Positions 1 to 11,819 are shown, counted from the first letter of the stretch. The stretch: 64,000 nucleotides of DNA from Psoroptes ovis (GCA_002943765.1 PQWQ01000005.1:4031001-4095000), one strand, 5' to 3'. Made by a program: numbers and translations. Notes: a model not told the origin generated them from the sequence alone.

Positions 1-1222
1 TGTGTCAACTGACCAATGGTCACCAATTATAAAAATGACTATTTCATTTACAAATTTATTCATGTCAGCCAATACCTTTTGGATACAATAAGAAAAATTG
101 AAATGATGATGATGATGACGAAAAATGGCAAAAATGTGTGATAATCGGTTTTTGCTCGTTTGATTTTCTGACCGAATTGAGCCTAGTCGAACTAAATATC
201 ACATTTAATTATCATTGATTAAATAAAAAGTTGGCCAGTTGCTTGCTTTTATTGTCATTATTTTTGGTCAATGAAATTTTTCGTAAGCCAAAAAGATGAT
301 CAGATTGAAGGCTGAATGATTTGATTTAGTGATGTGTGAGTGTTGTACCGTTATATTATAGTGTTTGACCAATCCCACTATTTTGCTGTGTGTGTGGCGT
401 CATAAACAGGCGCCATATACTCGCAAATGAAAATACTTTGATTTTATAAATTTGATGCTGTCGTACATAGCGATAAGTGGTAGTGCCAGGTTCAATGATA
501 ACTGATGATTGACTTTAATCATTGTTAGTGTGTGTGTGCATATGTTTTTACATAAGAAAATGTTTGTCAGAAATAAAATGTGAAATGAGAAATTATCATC
601 TAAATTATATAAAAAAGGTGAATTCGATGATTTTGAATAAATGAATGAATGAATTGTGATTGTAATTTGACTTCGATTTGCTTTGTTGACCATCCGAACA
701 TCTAATCATCATAATAATCATATGAAGAAATGTAACAGTCATGAGACAACATCAAATCAATTATGGAATTAGTTTCTTTTTTGTGTGTACGGGAAAATGG
801 CGAATGTCCAGTTTTCTTCAAATTTTTAGTTTGACTCTTTTGACCAGTCACATTTCTAATGGAAAAATTCAATCTGACATGATACCATTTTGAGATGTAG
901 ATCAAACAATTGTAACAACAATACAACAGCAATGATTTATCGAAGAGAATGTTTTTTGGAATGATGTAGAGAATGAAATAAGAAATTTGCAAGCCCTTTA
1001 CTGCTTTTACTACTAGTGTTTATTATTAAATCAGATGCATTTGATGATGATCATCATCAATTGAATCAATTTTTTTAGTTTAATTTTGAAATTTCCTTAA
1101 ATATTTTCCGAATCATTCTCGAAGATTTAATTTATATTCTTCTTTGATCTAACAGTGATAATTTGTTGTAAAACATAGTTGAAAACATATGCTTTTATTT
1201 GGATTAATATTATTATGACCAG
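1..1222. other. Upstream non-coding region of the zinc-finger gene
   Basis: No convincing coding region is seen on either strand. The short open frames here have no splice context and no recognisable protein. The stretch is A+T-rich with GAT/ATC microsatellite-like runs (for example near 105-120 and 1045-1060). It probably holds 5' flank or 5' UTR of the gene starting at 1223; a possible splice acceptor (ending CAG at 1220-1222) sits directly before that ATG, so an upstream non-coding exon may exist. That last point is inference. Confidence 0.4.
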
Positions 1223-4200
1223 ATGACAATGGCAACAACTGCATTAATTCAACAACCAACCACAAGATCGCAAAATAAGCAGCAATCATCACAATCATCG
1301 CATGATGACAATCACACAGATTCACTGATATCCTCAATAAATGATCACATCAATCATATAACCGCAAGATCTGCATCATCATCAGCAACATCATCAGATT
1401 CAGAATCAGATCATGAATTGAATAATAATAATCTTAATAATGATTCATTGAAACAACAAACAAATGAAAATGCTAATTGTTTGAAACGTAAATTATCACA
1501 TTGCAATGATCTAAATGATGATGATGATCAAGATGAGGATGAAGATAAAGTAATCGAAATCAATGATATCAAACATGATGACGAAGATGATCATGATAAT
1601 AATCATTCAAAAGCTCACCATTCATCATTAAGGCCAAAATTGAATGATAAAAAGCATTATCATAGCTCAACAGAAGAAGAAGAGGAAATTTTAGTTGAAA
1701 ATAGTAGTGATAATAATAAACATTTTGATGCAAAAATAATTTCGAATGATAGCAATCAATCAATTAATAATAATGATACGAATTCAGACTCAAAATCAAT
1801 TATTAATTCACTATCCTCATTGATTAAAATGGAAACGATAACGACCAAACAACAAAAACAACATTCATCTTCGTTATTAAAAACAAAGAAAATATCAACA
1901 GGAAAATTGGAGCGTATAACTGAACGTTTAGCTAAGAAACATCATTCAAATATCGGCCAAAATAATCATAATAATAATGATTGTAATTATAATATAAGTA
2001 ATGACGATCAATCTGTAAAAACTTTAAAGGTATATTTGAAATCACATTTAGTATTAATTTTTAATTGGATTGTTTTTTTCCTTAATGTATAGAATACAAC
2101 GAATGATGGTGATAATAATAATTCAAAGCATTCAAAACGATCATCATGTACAAATGATAGCAATGACACTGAATTCAATGAAATGATGGATGTTGACAAT
2201 AATGGAGCCATACAAATTATGAACCGCAAATCATCAACATCATCATCGATTGATGATAATGAAGAATTATTATTACGAGCTGAAAACGATGATTTAGATG
2301 ATATTGATGAAGATGAAGAAGAATTAGAAAACGGTTTTCAAACATTAGGCCTTATGGGCAATGCCGCATACATGAATAATGATGATGCTTTCAGATGTCC
2401 TGTTTGCGGCATCAAATTAGATTCACAGCATACATTCACTTTGCATATACGTTCACATAATCCCAATGATCATTCAAATACGTGTAGTTTATGTGGCAAA
2501 ACATTGAGCTCAGCCAGTTCATTGGATCGACATATGCTCATACATTCCGGAGAACGTCCATTCAAATGTAGTCTTTGTGGTATGGCATTCACCACCAATG
2601 GAAATATGCATCGTCATATGCGAACACATGGACATGGATCTATTGGCTACACACCACGTGGTCAAAAGAGACGTGCAAAATTATTGACACAAGCATTAGA
2701 AAAAGCGGTAGCTGCAGCAGCTGCCGGCGAAGAAGTTGATTATGAAGCAATTAATAAATTGAAAAAATCTATTCTCGAATCCAAAGTGACTGTTCCAGTA
2801 ACAACAAACGGTAAACGACAATCGAAAAATCAACAGCAGCAATCAGCCGCCACTACATTTTCCGAACAATTATTATCATCATTAGCCCCGAACGTATCGA
2901 TTGAAGAAGCAGCAGCAGCTGCCGTGGCCGCAGCACATAATGTTAGTGGATCAGATTCTGACGAAAGTATTATTTCGCATTTGAGTGCTGTTGCAGCAGC
3001 AACAGCGAATCAACAACATCAAAATGGAAACAGTCGTAAACACCGGAATCGAAATAGCCAAATCGCAATCACTAGTCACTTCAATAATACAAATGCTGCT
3101 AATTCAACAAAATCTAGTGATAAATTAAAAGAACATTTGGCTAAATCTCCTGCACCAATACATTCACCATTAAATTTGACGAATGGAAATAATAATTCAT
3201 GGCCATTGAATCAATCACAAACAACAAATACCACGCCGCCGACTACGATTCCGGAAAAAGGCCGACCAGGTCGTAAGAAAAAGCAGCGTCTTTCGGCAGA
3301 AATGACAAATAATTTTAATCAGCAAACAAATCAAGTTCAAATACCACAAGCAGCACCATTAGCGGCGCCATGTTCGCCTTCATCGACAACAACAAACATA
3401 ATGTCACCATTGCAAACATCAACTACTGCATTGTCACCGTTGTCGCGACCAACACCACCATCATCAGCAACACCATTTGTACAACCGAAAGATCGATGCC
3501 CGATATGTGCTCATCCAGTATGTTCGATGCCTGAATTACATTTGCATATGATAAAATATCATTGCCAAGAGCAATTGTTTTGTAATGATTGCGGTATGAT
3601 TTTGGACAATTATGACACATATACTCGCCATCATTGTACAGCATCCGCAGCAACTGTAATGACTGCATTGAGCCAGAATCCAAACTTGCAATCAGATTTA
3701 TTATTTTGTTCGAGTAATACATCCCGCATGAATTTATCGTCAGCACGTGCTTATGCAGCAAATTTAGATTTATTGCGTGGTTTGCAAGTAGCGGCAGCAG
3801 CAGCCACAACAACAGCCAATCAAAATAATCATAAAGCATCAAACAATCATAATCATACTAATAATTTACAAGCTGCAGCCGCTGCTCAAGTGATGCTGCA
3901 AGCGGCTCAATTAGCACAGCAACAACAACAACAATTATTATCGCCATCAGCACAAAATATAAATCGAAAATCATCATCCTCATCATCAAATTCGCAAATA
4001 AATTGCAGTCAGTGTAATCGAAAATTTTCGTCGAATAAAGAATTGAAACACCATCATGAAATTTACTGTCATCATTGTCATTTTGAATGTGACTCCATAT
4101 CAACCTATCAATTGCATCAATTTTCGCATTCATTCGAAAAATTGACAAATCAACAGCAGCAACAGTTCACATCAGCCAACATAACTGATAAAATGCAATT

Positions 4201-6097
4201 ATTTCAAAATGCAGCAACACCACCAGCATCATTTCCATTATTTCATCCACAATTGACTGCAACCAATCCAATGATCTCTTCATCTTTGTTATCATCGCAA
4301 CAAAATCTTAAACAATCTTCACCACCATCCCAACCCCAACAGCATAAATCAATTTCGCAGCCGAATTCAACAGCTGCAACATCATCATCGATTGCATCGT
4401 TAACATCAATGGCAAACATGAAACCAGATTTAGCTGATATTGAATCAATACTATCGATTGTGCATGCAACTAATGCAATGAAAAACTCGACAAATAATAA
4501 TCATCAATCTCTGCAACAACAATTATTGCGTTCAACGATATCACCGAATCGTGCCAGTGATGCTGGTAGTTCATTACAAACGATCAAGCGTCGCCCACAA
4601 ATGAACGGTGGTGAAGCAACAAACCAACCGGATTCGCCGGCATCTGCAGATTCGGCCGCTGGTGCAATTGCTGCTTCAAGTTCAGCGGCAGCGGCAACCA
4701 ATATATCTGCTAGTAAAACTAATAATCAATCGATTGATCAACAACAAAAGCATCGACAAAGTGCAACTAAAACTGATCTCAATAATCAAAGCAAATCCCT
4801 GTCATCACCATCTGCATTGTGTTTGATCAAATCATTGGATAAAAATGATGAAAAAAATAAGATTGATCATAGTGAATCCAAGGAATCAGTAATAACAAGC
4901 AAGAAAAATGAATCCAACAAAAATAATCATTCATTCAAAACTTTGGCAGCACAGCAACGATTTCGATGTGAAACATGTCGTTTATCATTTAAATCGTTGA
5001 ATGCATTAAGACGACATAATCGTGGTCATACAGCCGAAGGTGGTCATACGCACGGATGCCATTTGTGTCCATATAAATCATTGGATAAAAGTACATTGAT
5101 TCGACATTTGCGAACGCATAATGGCGAGCGACCATTTCAATGTGCCATTTGTAAATATGCATTCACTACTAAAGCAAATTGTGAACGACATATTCGCAAA
5201 AGACATCGCAATTTGAAAACAAAATATGAGATTGGCAATGCTATGCAATTCAATATTGATATGGCATCCACAGCAGCTGCAACACGTTTAGTCAGTGAAA
5301 AAATATTTGTCGAAAAAGATCAATTACCAACCTCACAAGACACAATCTGCAAAAAATGTGGCCAAGATTTTGGCACAAATCGCGAATTGCGGCAACATTT
5401 AAGACAAAGTAATAATCCATGTTCACAACAATTGAAGCCATTCATATGCACAATTTGTAATGTAGGCTTCAATACGCGCAATAATTGTGTACGTCATATT
5501 ATCAAACAACATCCATGCGAAATCGGTAATACTAATTTCAATGTGAATATCACTGAAAATTGCGCTACCAATGACATTTCATATGATGATGATTTGAATG
5601 AAGAATCGATCAAATTAATTATTGAAACATCATCAACAAGCTCAAACAATTCGAGTCGATCATCTTTGAAGAAAGCAAATGGTGACACTAATGAAATTGA
5701 TAAAAATATTAATATCCACAATAAACAACAGCCACCATCACCACTGAATCTATCAAAAAAATCATCATCAGAGGATGATGATGATGAGCAATTATCACCA
5801 ATTCCAATTGAAGAAGATGACGATGATTTTGATGATGATTCAGGTGATTATATTGATGATTATGTTGATTGCATTGAAGACGATGAGGAAGATGATGATG
5901 ATGATGATGAAGGTGTTCCTATTGAAGATGATGATGAGGATTTTGAATGTATTGACGAAGATGATGATGATGATCGAGCATTACCGGTTGAAAATAATGA
6001 CCAAGATTATTCTGGCAAAAATAATATTGATAATCAAATTATTCATAAACAATCAGCAACCACAGTTTTAGACCTCAGTTTGAAGATGAACAAATGA
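1223..6097 (+). CDS. RREB1: Hindsight/pebbled (RREB1-type) C2H2 zinc-finger transcription factor
   Basis: Two exons are visible, 1223-2029 and 2093-6097, joined by a 63-bp phase-0 GT..AG intron, giving 1603 residues. Residues 1-370 are Ser/Asn/Asp-rich and disordered. C2H2 fingers lie at about 371-450 (three, including the linker SGERPFKC and the block SLDRHMLIHSGERPFKC typical of RREB1/Hindsight), 738-785 (two degenerate), 906-950 (two), 1229-1310 (three, with THNGERPFQC) and 1355-1410 (two). Spacers are Ala-, Gln- and Ser-rich; about 1480-1580 is a very acidic Asp/Glu tract. The C-terminus ends in VLDLSLKMNK, and SPLNL motifs at two other sites resemble CtBP-binding PxDLS motifs. In this family the protein is a nuclear DNA-binding repressor in epithelial morphogenesis and Ras/JNK signalling; that role is by homology. 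A poly(A) signal AATAAA lies at 6311. The assignment is firm; the N-terminal start is less so. Confidence 0.93.
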
Positions 6098-6764
6098 TTC
6101 ATCATTCAAATAAAATTGATCAGTATTTTGGCAAATGATTATATTAATGACCAATTTTTCTTTTTAATCAAATCATTCCTCAATCATACACATACACACA
6201 AAAACGAAACTATGAATAGGCTTTTCATTTCATTCAATCATTCACTACTTATTTTGATTTGAGTTTTTTTCTTAGTATAATTATGAATTTCATTAATTAT
6301 ATGGACGAAAAATAAAGGATTTGAATTATGCAAAAATTCCTCATATTTTCTTAAATATTTCAATCACAAGTATCAAATCCCCACAAGATCAATATTTATC
6401 TTCGATGATTTTACATTATTTAATTTTGAACATTTTTTCATCAAATATTTGAAATGTTCATTGAATAATTTAGAGATAAATTTGATTATTAAAATTTAGA
6501 ATACTGATCATATAAATCATTTAATTCTTATCAATGCGTTCACAATAATTGCCTTGATTCATTTTTTTTTTTTTTTTGTTTTGTTAATCACTTTTTGTCG
6601 ATTTGAAACACTAATTGTCAGTAGATTAATTTCCAAATTGAATATTTGAAAAAGTCAAAATGCTCGCTCGGGCAATCTAAAGTCGAAGGAAACTATAAAT
6701 TTAGTTCTAATTCCATAATTAAGTAGAATGTATTTTTTTTAAATTATCATATTTACAAATACAA
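6098..6764. other. 3' UTR and intergenic spacer
   Basis: Non-coding stretch after the zinc-finger gene. It contains a likely poly(A) signal (AATAAA at 6311-6316) and a poly-T run near 6562-6578. No open frame of interest is seen on either strand. It runs into the duplicated flank of the 44-bp tandem array. Confidence 0.5.
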
Positions 6765-6905
6765 ATTTAAATTTTGACAAATAAATACTTTTCGAATGTA
6801 ATTTGTGTAATGAAATGCAAACATTATTATAATTATTATTGAAAAATTTTTCATTAAATTGTTTAATTAATTAAATAAAATAATGATAATGTAAATTCAG
6901 ATATT
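6765..6905. repeat. Left copy of a ~130-bp duplicated flank
   Basis: This segment matches 7483-7612 over most of its length. Shared blocks include AAATTTTGACAAATAAA, CATTATTATAATTATTATTG and TTAAATTGTTTAATTAAT. The copies differ by point changes and small indels, so they are diverged. They bracket the 44-bp array. Confidence 0.7.
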
Positions 6906-6940
6906 TCAATTCAATAGTCTTTGGAAATTTTCGAGAAAAT

Positions 6941-7434
6941 CTAAGGCTATCTATCGTCAAAATTTTTCAAAAAATCGAAAAAATCTAAGGCTATCCATCG
7001 TCAAAATTTTTCAAAAAATCGAAAAAATCTAAGGCTATCCATCGTCAAAATTTTTCAAAAAATCGAAAAAATCTAAGGCTATCCATCGTCAAAATTTTTG
7101 AATTTTTCGAAAAAATCTAAGGCTATCTATCGTCAAAATTTTTGAATTTTTCGAAAAAATCTAAGGCTATCCATCGTCAAAATTTTTGAATTTTTCGAAA
7201 AAATCTAAGGCTATCCATCGTCAAAATTTTTCAAAAAATCGAAAAAATCTAAGGCTATCCATCGTCAAAATTTTTGAATTTTTCGAAAAAATCTAAGGCT
7301 ATCTATCGTCAAAATTTTTGAATTTTTCGAAAAAATCTAAGGCTATCCATCGTCAAAATTTTTGAATTTTTCGAAAAAATCTAAGGCTATCCATCGTCAA
7401 AATTTTTGAATTTTTCGAAAAAATCTAAGGCTAT
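6941..7434. repeat. 44-bp tandem minisatellite, 11 full units plus a partial
   Basis: The motif CTAAGGCTAT recurs at 6941, 6985, 7029, 7073, 7117, 7161, 7205, 7249, 7293, 7337, 7381 and 7425, exactly 44 bp apart each time. Units end either in TTTTTCAAAAAATCGA or in TTTTTGAATTTTTCGA, so two subtypes are mixed along the array. A C/T variant (CTATCC or CTATCT) also segregates among units. There are no spacers, so this is a contiguous tandem repeat. It is non-coding. Confidence 0.95.
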
Positions 7435-7482
7435 AATACGTGGAAATTTTCGAATTTTTTGAAAAAATTTAATTTTTCATAT

Positions 7483-7612
7483 TTTCAAATTTTGACAAAT
7501 AAACACTTATCGAATGTATTTAATCTTATTATTATAATTATTATTGAGGAACTTTTTATTAAATTGTTTAATTAATAAAATAAAATAATCATTATCATAA
7601 TTAAATCAATTC
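7483..7612. repeat. Right copy of the duplicated flank around the minisatellite
   Basis: Same orientation as 6765-6905 and similar over about 120 bp. The right copy runs up to the 3' end of the BTB gene, so it may form part of that gene's 3' UTR. Confidence 0.7.
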
Positions 7613-7636
7613 AAATGTTTAAAACCGTGTCACCTT

Positions 7637-8032
7637 TCAATTATTCTTCAATGACTCAACGTAATTAATCAAACGTATTGAACATGTCCAATGAGCTATA
7701 TGTTCCAATTGTTCGATTTGTTTTGAATCCATTGAATTGAACCATGATTCTAAAGGACAATCATCATAAGCGAATTCAATCAATTTATTAATAGTGAAAC
7801 AATCGAATGGCAAAAACAATTGTTTGATTGATGAATGATTTTTATTCAAATTGAATGTGATTGACTGATGAAAATAAGGGCTTAATACATACATTGGAAA
7901 TGAATGACAATAATGTTTGTGATCATCCTCATCATTCAACATTTGTTCTTGTTGCTGCTTACAAATGATCAACATATCTTCGGGTACATGTTGAATTTGG
8001 CGATCAAATTTTATATTTGATTTATTTTTCAT
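7637..8032 (-). CDS. Small BTB/POZ-domain protein
   Basis: A single-exon frame of 131 residues starts with ATG at 8032. The order of hydrophobic blocks fits one BTB/POZ fold: a DMLIIC strand (residues about 19-24), HSFPMYVLSPYFHQSI (about 43-58, the His-x(n)-Leu-Ser-x-Tyr-Phe signature), then LFLPFDCFTINKLIEFAYDD (about 73-92), followed by helices to the end. BTB domains mediate homodimerisation and often serve as cullin-3 adaptors; no Kelch, MATH or zinc-finger partner domain is seen. The gene is short compared with typical BTB proteins and sits just downstream of a repeat array, so a truncated paralogue is possible. Function is not assigned. Confidence 0.6.
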   Translation of the reverse strand: MKNKSNIKFDRQIQHVPEDMLIICKQQQEQMLNDEDDHKHYCHSFPMYVLSPYFHQSITFNLNKNHSSIKQLFLPFDCFTINKLIEFAYDDCPLESWFNSMDSKQIEQLEHIAHWTCSIRLINYVESLKNN

Positions 8033-8166
8033 TTTTTAAATTTTGTTTTTTTTGTAAAAATGGATTTAAATAATAATTTATTCGTTTTGTAGAACATTAA
8101 GACTTTGAAATTAAATCTGAAACACATCTGCCATCTGTTTAATAAAATGAGTAATTTTTGAAAATT

Positions 8167-8784
8167 TCACCCTTTGAATTCATTGTAATTTTTGCTGATT
8201 ACTGGTGCTGAAGACGAAGATGATGATGGTGGTAAATAACCAGTATCAGAGCCGTCATAAGAATTGCCTCCACCATAATCATCACCACCGCTGTTTCCAC
8301 GGCCACCACCACCACCATTACTTCCATAGCCATTACCATTTCGACGATCAAATGGATAATTGATTGGTGGATAAATTCCATTCGACCCATAATCATTTCC
8401 ACCATAACCATTGTTATTATTATTGAAATTATTATATCCATAACCATAATTTGGATAATAAATCGGAATAAATCTTCTCATACCGAAAAACCATGGAAAA
8501 AAATTACCACGTAATGTTGATTGACGATTTATGCCCGATGATGATGGATAAGCTGCTTGTTGATAATAATAATTACCCATACTTCCAATGCCACCGTAGC
8601 CATTACTGCCATATGATGATCGTAATAATTGCGGCTGCTGTGACAGATATGAATTTGTTGCTAAAATGGGCATCAATGATGCCATTGGAATACGTGCAAC
8701 GCCATACATAGTGAACGGTTGTAATCTTACGCTGGAAATGTAAAAATAAATTATTTGATAAATTATTATTATTATCGATTTCAT
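8167..8784 (-). CDS. Secreted glycine/asparagine/tyrosine-rich protein
   Basis: A single-exon frame of 205 residues starts with ATG at 8784. The first ~20 residues are strongly hydrophobic (MKSIIIIIYQIIYFYISS) and look like a signal peptide. The rest is rich in Gly, Tyr, Asn and Ser, with GYG/GNDYG-type repeats from about residue 115 onward, followed by a Ser run. This composition is seen in cuticle, silk-like or glandular matrix proteins of arthropods, but no family motif (such as the R&R chitin-binding consensus) is visible. A TATA-like box lies about 75 bp upstream on the same strand. A splice-acceptor-like sequence (TTTCCAG) occurs just after the signal segment, so an alternative first exon cannot be excluded. 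Confidence 0.7.
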   Translation of the reverse strand: MKSIIIIIYQIIYFYISSVRLQPFTMYGVARIPMASLMPILATNSYLSQQPQLLRSSYGSNGYGGIGSMGNYYYQQAAYPSSSGINRQSTLRGNFFPWFFGMRRFIPIYYPNYGYGYNNFNNNNNGYGGNDYGSNGIYPPINYPFDRRNGNGYGSNGGGGGRGNSGGDDYGGGNSYDGSDTGYLPPSSSSSSAPVISKNYNEFKG

Positions 8785-8856
8785 TTTGTATGTTTTCAGC
8801 TCAAAATAATAATTATTTCTGTGTGTAATGAATCAAATTGATCGAATGACGATTTT

Positions 8857-8868
8857 CATTTATATATG
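8857..8868 (-). promoter_or_regulatory. TATA-like box of the Gly-rich secreted protein gene
   Basis: The minus strand reads CATATATAAATG here, about 75 bp upstream of the ATG at 8784. Spacing and sequence suit a TATA promoter with a short 5' UTR. Confidence 0.55.
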
Positions 8869-8997
8869 AGAGAATCCATTCACTTTGGATGGCTATTATT
8901 ATTATCTACTATTATTTGACCATTGTCACAGGTGAATTTTCTTTGTTCATCAACCAACAACAACAACAAATTATTAAGGCATTATTCATTAATAATT

Positions 8998-9123
8998 ACA
9001 GGGTTTGCCAAGTTTTAATTCGGAGTTTTAAAATTGATTTTCGTAATTTCACGATTCAAAATTGCATTCAAAACTACGAAAATTAATTTTAAAACTCCGA
9101 ATTAAAACTTAAAAATGCTCTGT
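8998..9123. repeat. Family B hairpin element, copy 1
   Basis: The ends are inverted (ACAGGGTTTGCC.. and ..AAATGCTCTGT). The arms carry AAGTTTTAATTCGGAGTTTT against AAAACTCCGAATTAAAACTT. A TA flank fits a Tc1/mariner-type target. There is no coding capacity. Confidence 0.85.
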
Positions 9124-9745
9124 TTTATTCAGTAATATTTGCATTCAATCCCAGGTGTTGTTGTTTATCATTTTATCATTGAACTTTTTTTTCAATTGAA
9201 TTTTTAATCATCAAAATAAAACAAATAAACACAAATGACAAACCAAACAAACAAAAATTTGATTGATTATCATCGAATATTCGATTCTCTGTTCCTAATT
9301 GCAAGTTTCAACCTCGGAACACAAACAATAGCAGTTATAATCATCATGGAATCAAGGAAAAATGAATTAAGCATCAAAAATGATTTGAAAAAACCAAAAT
9401 AAAATAAAGGATTGTCCACAAAGTTTTCACCGATTATTTCATAGAAAATCATCGAAAAAATCGGCGAAAACTTTTTGGACAACTTAATTATTTGTTTTAT
9501 TGTCTGAAGATATAAATAAAGTAAATAATATAATTCAATCATTGATAAATGAATCGAGAATGTCAAATAAACCGTTTGGTAATAATAAAAGTGCAGCATA
9601 ATTATTGATATTCAGGTAAATGACTTGAATTTTAGAATATTTCCGGGGAATATCCTTGTCGCATTGTTTCTGGTGTTTGTGCAGTTATTTAAGAAACATT
9701 ATTGGGGCTATAGTTGATCAAGAAATTGATTTAGATAAAGGGTGA
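9124..9745. other. Intergenic spacer with one family A element
   Basis: Apart from the family A element at 9409-9487 no feature is supported. The minus-strand open frame at 9270-9599 overlaps the repeat, has no family resemblance and is not accepted as a gene. Confidence 0.4.
9409..9487. repeat. Family A hairpin element, diverged copy
   Basis: GGATTGTCCACAAAGTTTTC at the left is opposed by GAAAACTTTTTGGACAACTT at the right, with the internal CGATTATTTCATAGAAAATC block seen in other family A copies. The element lies in non-coding DNA between two minus-strand genes. Confidence 0.75.
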
Positions 9746-11475
9746 TTAACAGGAACATTTACAGGAACATTCTTTTTTCTTATCATCATTCATTTGGAAT
9801 GGTGCTTCTCGTTTACTGCGTTGAATACTATTCAAAGATGTTGGTTCCGTTTCTTTGTTTTTCACTTCTTCATTCAAAGTAGATTTTGAATCAACTTTGT
9901 CAACTTTATTGTTGTTATCATCAATTTCATTACTACCGATCATTTCATTGTTTTCAGCCGGTGGAATAAATGGACGATGTGGGCCACTAATTATAATCAA
10001 TTGACGAATCGGTTTAAATTCAGCCGGGGGCGAGGGCAGCTTATCATCAGCATTTGGGAATGGCAATGGTCGTGGTTCTGTGTTTGCTTCATTCATTTGC
10101 TTATCCCCATCACCTATACCTTTGATAGTCTTGTCATTCTGGTCATCATCACCTGAATGGCATGAAAATATCAATTTTTCACCGGTTAAATGTACTAATC
10201 TTGGATCGGTGGTGATATTTCCGAACGGGGTCATCAACTAAGTCAATAAATAAATAAATATTTTAACAAAAAATAAATGGAATAAATTATTCATCAGCTA
10301 AATGAATACATTTCTACAGGGATAATAAGGATCATTGATTATTGGTACAATTGTTCAATTTTTGACATAATTATTTAACCCAAACTTATCTATGTCTATT
10401 TATGTGATTGAAATTGTATAATTTAGTCAATTGAATTTCAAATATTAGGTTGTCCGATAAGTTCTTGCCGTTTTTAAATTTTTTTTCATTTGAATTTCAT
10501 TTGAAAAATAATTTTAAAAACGGCAAGAACTTATGGGACAACCCAATAAATCAATCCATGTCTAATTAAATTTTCTAAAGGAAATTTTTTCAAAGATCAT
10601 AGATCACTAATTGATTTGTAATTATTCAATGGATTGTTGATGGCTTTAAGGCCAAAGATCCGGTTTCTCTTACTACTTATTTTTTGTGTGTGTTTGTATT
10701 GATGATTTGGTTCCAAATCAATGAGTTTTGGGTGTTCAATCAATTTGGAAATTCAAATCAATAAAGAAATATATGAAAACTTACCTTCTTTGGTTCAGAT
10801 GCAATAATTTGATTCGCTGTTTTACGTTCAATCACACAATTTACGTGGCCTTTTTCATCATCACCAATCGAATTCATCATTTCCTAAAGCGAATAATAAT
10901 GATTCTTAATTAGATGATAATTTGAAAGAATTTTTCCATGAAAAACTTACCCCAGCACGTCCACTTAAACGTAAACTTAAAGGAATTTGTCTTGAAGAGG
11001 TTGACGATCCATCATTATATTCATCATCAGGTTCTGATGTGGCCAACATTGGTTCAAAATATGGACCATGTTGATGATGATGATTACTTTCAGCTGATGA
11101 TATATATTCAGCACAATGCATTGATTTTGATTGAATATAAACCGAAATCAATATGATTGATCCGATTATGATTGTCATTATTAATAATGTACGAGCAAAT
11201 AGCCGTGCAATCGCCATTGATGTTGGTTCTTGCATTCGCTTTTTGGAATGGAATATTAAATGAATAAATAATAAAATTTCAATTTTCAAAGGACATACCA
11301 TCGATGGTCCAGCAATCAATTCATTTTCACTCATACTTCCAGTTTCCATTTGATTCAATGATGATCGTTGATTACCAATCAATTTCGATTCCATTTTCGA
11401 AATACCGGCACTAATTGAATCGGTTATTTTCATTTTTCGGATAACAATATGTGAAAGACAACTACTGAATGACAA
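9746..11475 (-). CDS. Type II single-pass membrane protein with furin-like site and Cys-rich tail
   Basis: Four exons on the minus strand are joined by phase-0 introns: 11299-11475, 10951-11238, 10785-10883 and 9746-10237, giving 351 residues (a second possible ATG lies at 11433). Residues 1-65 are a polar N-terminus; about 70-93 (ARLFARTLLIMTIIIGSIIL) is a membrane segment with Arg on its cytoplasmic side, fitting a type II topology. The C-terminal part contains VNCVIERKTANQII and, across the last exon join, MTPFGNITTDPRLVHLTGEK, which reads like a conserved core. A Pro-rich and acidic stretch follows, then RSKR, a furin-type site, and a final ~20-residue peptide ending CSCKCSC. This layout is reminiscent of BRI/ITM2 proteins, but I cannot align a BRICHOS domain. 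I do not recognise the family. A family A hairpin sits in the last intron. Confidence 0.75.
10444..10547. repeat. Family A hairpin element in an intron of the type II membrane protein gene
   Basis: The ends TTAGGTTGTCCGATAAGTTC and GAACTTATGGGACAACCCAA are inverted copies, with arms extending through TTGCCGTTTTTAAA. The element lies inside the last intron (10238-10784) of the minus-strand gene and is flanked by TA. Confidence 0.9.
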
Positions 11476-11616
11476 ATGACAATTGACGAAATGAAACGAA
11501 ATGATTAGTATTTATTTTTTTAAAATTTAAATTTCAAAATAATTGCTTTTTGTTTTGTGATTTGAAAGAGTTGAAAGAGAAATCACTTTCAAATTTCATT
11601 TCATTTTCAAAATATA

Positions 11617-11699
11617 TTAGGCTGTCCGGAAAGTTTTTCACAGGTTATATCGTAGAAAATAATTTGGAAAAATCGACAAGAACTTTTCGGACAGCCTAA
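11617..11699. repeat. Family A hairpin element
   Basis: TTAGGCTGTCCGGAAAGTTT is opposed by AACTTTTCGGACAGCCTAA. The centre carries the TATATCGTAGAAAAT block shared with other copies. It is flanked by TA on both sides and lies upstream of the type II membrane protein gene. Confidence 0.9.
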
Positions 11700-11819
11700 T
11701 AGTTATTATTGATTGATTGATTCAAGTTTTTTTTTACAAAATAAGAGTTTTTCACTTTTTCATTTTCTTTGTGTTTGAATAGTTTTTGACAAAATTGACA
11801 AATAATATCAACTAAAACA

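Noticed and set aside
3423..4148. Minus-strand open frames of 139 and 96 residues
   Set aside because: They lie opposite the zinc-finger exon and reflect its codon bias; no family features.
5775..6071. Met-rich frame on the plus strand
   Set aside because: It is an out-of-frame reading of the GAT-rich acidic tract of the Hindsight/RREB1 exon.
6941..7434. CRISPR-like repeat array
   Set aside because: The 44-bp units are contiguous with no unique spacers, and the genome is animal. It is a minisatellite.
10728..11156. Plus-strand frames opposite the type II membrane protein gene
   Set aside because: The minus strand has consistent splice sites and a spliced frame there; the plus frames do not.
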